From contig JAIBAQ010000009.1 in assembly GCA_019695095.1 (NCBI GenBank), positions 1 to 64,000 of the forward strand: a DNA stretch of 64,000 bases. The letters are read 5' to 3'. A program made the translations under genes and the position numbers. Positions 61,255 through 64,000 of this stretch are shown here, one piece after another. Each line of letters opens with the position of its first letter. Positions within the stretch are counted from its first letter, which is position 1. The stretch is from Candidatus Hydrogenedentota bacterium. Its GTDB lineage: Bacteria; Hydrogenedentota; Hydrogenedentia; Hydrogenedentales; SLHB01. Below the pieces are notes generated by a model. It did not search any database and was not told where the DNA came from. It worked only from the letters and a program-made list of their open reading frames with translations.

Positions 61255-61782
61255 TCACATCTGACGTCTGGCTTCGAAGCGGCAGACCCTGTCACCGGAA
61301 CACCAGCAATCCACTTCCTTCACATTGAATTCCACGCCGGTGTGTGCGAGGAGCAGGCCAGCGATGAAGCCTTCATCGTAGGTGCAGATTTCCTCATCGC
61401 AAACGGGCAATCCGGAGCAGTCCAAGTCTTCCGCGACCGTCATGGTGAAAGAGAGCGCCTCGAGATCGGATCGTTCGACGCGAAGTATTCCGATGCGAAG
61501 GCTCTTGAGCAGATCCTGCAGTTGAGCCACGAATTCATTAAACGACTCGCGGTTTGTGATGAGCTTTTCGTAGAAGTGCTGCCCCGCGGTTTTTCCTGCG
61601 CGATAGAAGATTTCGTTGGCCTTATCGACCCCCAATTCGGTTATCAAGACATCCCGCAGCGTGAATTGCATCAATCGATAGACCGACACATCCGTGGTGG
61701 TGCCCAGGTTTGGACGACCCGCTTCCACGTTGCCAAGCATGGCCCAGCTGAAGCTGGGCCGGTTTTCCCTATCCTTGAACAT
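61255..61782 (-). CDS. V4R-domain protein (ligand-sensing module)
   Basis: 175 residues. V4R (4-vinyl reductase-like) fold with the typical Cys-containing end: GLPVCDEEICTYDEGFIAGLLLAH and VDCWCSGDRVCRFEAR. The N-terminal half (VSVYRLMQFTLRDVLITELG, then IFYRAGKTAGQHFYEK) also matches. V4R domains bind small hydrophobic molecules or regulate signalling partners. The gene is cotranscribed with the diguanylate cyclase. AAGGGTG precedes the ATG. The ligand is unknown. Confidence 0.85.
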   Translation of the reverse strand: MFKDRENRPSFSWAMLGNVEAGRPNLGTTTDVSVYRLMQFTLRDVLITELGVDKANEIFYRAGKTAGQHFYEKLITNRESFNEFVAQLQDLLKSLRIGILRVERSDLEALSFTMTVAEDLDCSGLPVCDEEICTYDEGFIAGLLLAHTGVEFNVKEVDCWCSGDRVCRFEARRQM

Positions 61783-61884
61783 TGCATCACCCTTACGTTG
61801 CCGTCCTAGTCGCGGCTAGCGCGAAGGCATGTTACCTGAACGGCGCACTGCGCACCAGAACGGATGTCCCTACTTTCTGACCAT

Positions 61885-63222
61885 CTACACCGTGTCCGGC
61901 ATGCGGAATGGTTCGCGGCCTTCGCGTTTGATGAGGGCGTTGGCCTCGTCGTCATTAACAAAGGTCTCGGTTGCAGCGTCAATGAAAAGTTTGCGGCCAA
62001 GCCGGTACGAGGCGTTGCCGTAGTGGCAAAGGCTCGTTGACAATTGGCCTTCCGCGATATCGGCGTTCGGCGTGTTGCGCGAGCGGATGCAGTCCAAGAA
62101 GTTGGCGATGTGTTCCTTCTGCGGAAAGTTGCCGTGCACGATCTGCGAGGAGTGGCCATAATCGTTGTCCGGCGCGAAGGTCTGCCAACCGCCGCCATGC
62201 CTGCCAAAGTACATGAACTCTTTCGTGCCGTAGATTTCCACGCGCGTGCCGCTAAAGGGCCACGTGGGAAGAATGTCCTTGTCGCGGATTTCCATGGGCG
62301 TCTTTTTCATGTACGGCGCCCAGAGCACCTGCTCGAAGACCATCGTTACCTTGTCGAAGTCCCAATTCACCACGTGGGTGTCGGGCGTTTCCTGGTCGTC
62401 GTCGAAGAATTGCATGCCGCCCGTCGAATAAACGGACTTCGGACACGTGAGCCCGGCGATATAGCGGGCCATGTCCACCTGATGGCAACCGTCGTTGGTG
62501 ATATCACCCGCGCCGTAGTCCCAGAACCAGTTCCACGCATAGTGGAAGCGATTCTCGTTGAAGGGGCGCTTGGGAGCGGGTCCCAGCCACATCTCGTAGT
62601 CGACGCCCTCGGGCGGGTCTTTATCCACTTCTTTACCGATTGTGCCGCGCACTTTGCTGTTCAGCACGCGCACAAAATGGATGTCGCCCAGCGCTCCGGA
62701 AGCAACGTAGTCTCTAGCGGCCTTGGCATATTCTCCGCTGCGTGTTTGCGTGCCGACCTGAACGACGCGGTTGTATTTGCGCGCCGCCTCGACCATCTTG
62801 CGGCCTTCCCAGATGTTGTGACACGTTGGTTTCTCTACGTAGACATCCTTGCCCGCCTGGCAGGCCTGGACGGTCGGGAGGGCATGCCAATGGTTTGGCG
62901 TCGAATTGATCAGTGCGTTGACTTCAGGATCGTCGAGAATACGCCGATAATCCTGCACGCATTCCGGGGCCTTGCCGCAGACATCTTCGACGGATTTGGC
63001 CCTGCTTGGAAAGAGGCGCGAATCCGGATCAGCGATGTACTTCAGAATGACGTCGTCACGTTCGGCGAACGTTGGAGCGAGGTAACTGCCGCGCCCGCGG
63101 ACACCCATGATGCCTACGACGATCTTCTCATTCGCACCCAGCACGTTGATGGAGAACGTATTTGCCACGCCCACTGCCATGGCCGTCTTCGTCGTTTTAC
63201 TCAAGAACTCGCGTCGGTTCAT
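61885..63222 (-). CDS. Tat-exported Gfo/Idh/MocA-family oxidoreductase
   Basis: 445 residues. MNRREFLSKTTKTAMAVGVA is a twin-arginine signal. The Rossmann fold (VVGIMGVRGRGSYLAPTF), the NTPNHWHALPTVQACQAGKDV stretch and VYVEKPTCHNIWEGRKMVEA (shown in part; EKP is the family motif) follow. GDITNDGCHQVDMARYI contains the conserved Asp/His catalytic region. Probably a periplasmic NAD(P)-dependent sugar or glycoside oxidoreductase, as in Planctomycetes. ATG 63222 has GGAGGG. A 9-base tandem repeat lies upstream. Confidence 0.9.
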   Translation of the reverse strand: MNRREFLSKTTKTAMAVGVANTFSINVLGANEKIVVGIMGVRGRGSYLAPTFAERDDVILKYIADPDSRLFPSRAKSVEDVCGKAPECVQDYRRILDDPEVNALINSTPNHWHALPTVQACQAGKDVYVEKPTCHNIWEGRKMVEAARKYNRVVQVGTQTRSGEYAKAARDYVASGALGDIHFVRVLNSKVRGTIGKEVDKDPPEGVDYEMWLGPAPKRPFNENRFHYAWNWFWDYGAGDITNDGCHQVDMARYIAGLTCPKSVYSTGGMQFFDDDQETPDTHVVNWDFDKVTMVFEQVLWAPYMKKTPMEIRDKDILPTWPFSGTRVEIYGTKEFMYFGRHGGGWQTFAPDNDYGHSSQIVHGNFPQKEHIANFLDCIRSRNTPNADIAEGQLSTSLCHYGNASYRLGRKLFIDAATETFVNDDEANALIKREGREPFRMPDTV

Positions 63223-63331
63223 GGGGCCCTCCAATCGGTTTCAGGCGGCTGACAGCTTTCTTCGTCCCATGAGTTCATAGTACTCCACGAGAAAAGGAAA
63301 CGCGAGGACATGGGGAGGGGGAGCAGTGAAA

Positions 63332-63381
63332 GGGACTCATGGGTCCTATGGGTCTCATAGGTTCCATGGGTCCGAGGGTCC
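63332..63381. repeat. 9-base tandem repeat, locus 2
   Basis: About five consecutive 9-base units (GGGACTCAT, GGGTCCTAT, GGGTCTCAT, AGGTTCCAT, GGGTCCGAG) plus a partial unit, 110 bases upstream of the Gfo/Idh gene and just after the uvrA end. Sister of 34788-34817. Confidence 0.65.
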
Positions 63382-63411
63382 GCGTGAAACTACACCGATG
63401 TCCTCTCCGCC

Positions 63412-64000
63412 CTACACCAGCCCCTTCAAATGCTGTCCGGTATACGACGTCTTGGTCTTTACAATCTCCTGCGGAGGGCCGGCGGCAAGAATGCGTCCGC
63501 CGTTATCGCCGCCCTCGGGACCGAGATCGATGATCCAGTCTGCCGTTTTGATGACGTCAAGATTGTGTTCGATGACGAGGACCGTGTTGCCTGCATCGAC
63601 GAGGCGATGCAAAACGCTGAGCAACTTGTCGACATCGACGGCATGCAGGCCGGTTGTGGGCTCGTCGAGGATATAGAGTGTGCGGCCAGTCTGTCGTTTT
63701 GAGAGTTCGGTTGCAAGCTTCACGCGCTGCGCCTCGCCGCCAGAAAGCGTTGTGGCTGCCTGGCCCAGCTTGATGTATCCGAGGCCGACGTCGTTGAGCG
63801 TCTCCAGTTTTGAATAGACCGCTGGAATCGGCTTGAAGAACGTGCATCCCTCTTCGACCGTCATATCAAGGACTTCGAATATGTTCTTCCCTTTGTAACG
63901 GACCTCGAGCGTGTCGCGGTTGTAGCGCATACCCTTGCATTCCTCGCACGGCACGTACACGTCCGGCAGGAAGTGCATCTCGATCCGAATGACGCCGTCG
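63412..64000 (-). CDS. uvrA: Excinuclease ABC subunit A (C-terminal end; 5' part beyond the window)
   Basis: The reverse-strand frame is open to the window edge (196 codons). Nucleotide-excision-repair damage-recognition ATPase. The visible part contains [20 protein letters not shown] (C-terminal zinc finger), the ABC signature [15 protein letters not shown], Walker [17 protein letters not shown] and the switch region [20 protein letters not shown]. It is the end of a protein normally about 940 residues long. The stop is at 63412-63414. Confidence 0.97.
   Translation of the reverse strand, partial: DGVIRIEMHFLPDVYVPCEECKGMRYNRDTLEVRYKGKNIFEVLDMTVEEGCTFFKPIPAVYSKLETLNDVGLGYIKLGQAATTLSGGEAQRVKLATELSKRQTGRTLYILDEPTTGLHAVDVDKLLSVLHRLVDAGNTVLVIEHNLDVIKTADWIIDLGPEGGDNGGRILAAGPPQEIVKTKTSYTGQHLKGLV

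Noticed and set aside
63332-63381. 9-base tandem repeat considered as a CRISPR-like array
   Set aside because: Units are contiguous without spacers and far too short for CRISPR repeats.
1-64000. tRNA, rRNA, tmRNA or RNase P genes
   Set aside because: I looked for their conserved cores and found none; a covariance scan would be needed to exclude divergent forms.

Overview
The window looks like a chromosomal segment of a Gram-negative, polysaccharide-degrading heterotroph of the Planctomycetes/Verrucomicrobia/Hydrogenedentota type. This is an inference from gene content: an H-X9-DG-like prepilin-processing domain, an exosortase, a Tat-exported sulfatase, Tat-type Gfo/Idh and sugar-isomerase enzymes, DUF4838, GH38, GH95-like and GH27 glycosidases, FG-GAP and dockerin-type repeats, and large intergenic spacers with palindromic repeats. 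Candidatus Hydrogenedentota is my best guess. I saw no phage genes, transposase genes, CRISPR array, rRNA or tRNA.

Layout. 1-5.2 kb: thioredoxin reductase (cut by the left edge), an FG-GAP protein, and a BlaI/BlaR1-like pair with a clear promoter and operator. 5.3-12.5 kb: a giant FG-GAP lipoprotein with a possible glycosidase domain, hslV, and two exported proteins of unknown role. 12.5-16.2 kb: an aldehyde dehydrogenase, then an exosortase carrying a long coiled-coil insertion with a small membrane partner. 16.2-17.5 kb: a gene-free, repeat-bearing spacer. 17.5-18.6 kb: a GH5-like enzyme. 19-25.6 kb: a dense housekeeping run infC-rpmI-rplT-hisA-tyrA-tmk-holB-ricT-tatD. Its regulation appears to sit in RNA leaders: an attenuator before infC and a hairpin before rpmI. 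25.7-33.4 kb: an MsbA-like exporter, a lipoprotein, a Dabb protein, an AAC(6')-type acetyltransferase, malQ, a sulfatase and a NYN/OST-HTH protein. 33.8-37.5 kb: a sugar isomerase, prpB-prpC and a cupin.

37.5-58.7 kb is an exported-hydrolase and glycan region: a dockerin-tailed thermolysin-like peptidase, a flippase/GT4 pair, DUF4838, a C45 acyltransferase lipoprotein, GH27, a GH95-like enzyme and two divergent GH38 proteins, one of which lacks the usual nucleophile Asp. 58.7-64 kb: two tandem 28-residue micropeptide genes, an NHL protein, a V4R-GGDEF signalling pair, a Gfo/Idh oxidoreductase, and the C-terminal end of uvrA cut by the right edge.

The strongest candidate for something undescribed is the micropeptide pair at 58798-59049. 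The two peptides are 19/28 identical, and ten of those nineteen residues use different synonymous codons. Each has a Shine-Dalgarno sequence. The pair has a TTGACA promoter upstream and a strong hairpin after it. Other unexplained structure includes a 68-base element present twice (8937 and 16583), each copy folding into a hairpin just ahead of a Shine-Dalgarno/ATG, a 104-base inverted-repeat structure before hslV, and 9-base tandem repeats upstream of two Tat-enzyme genes.
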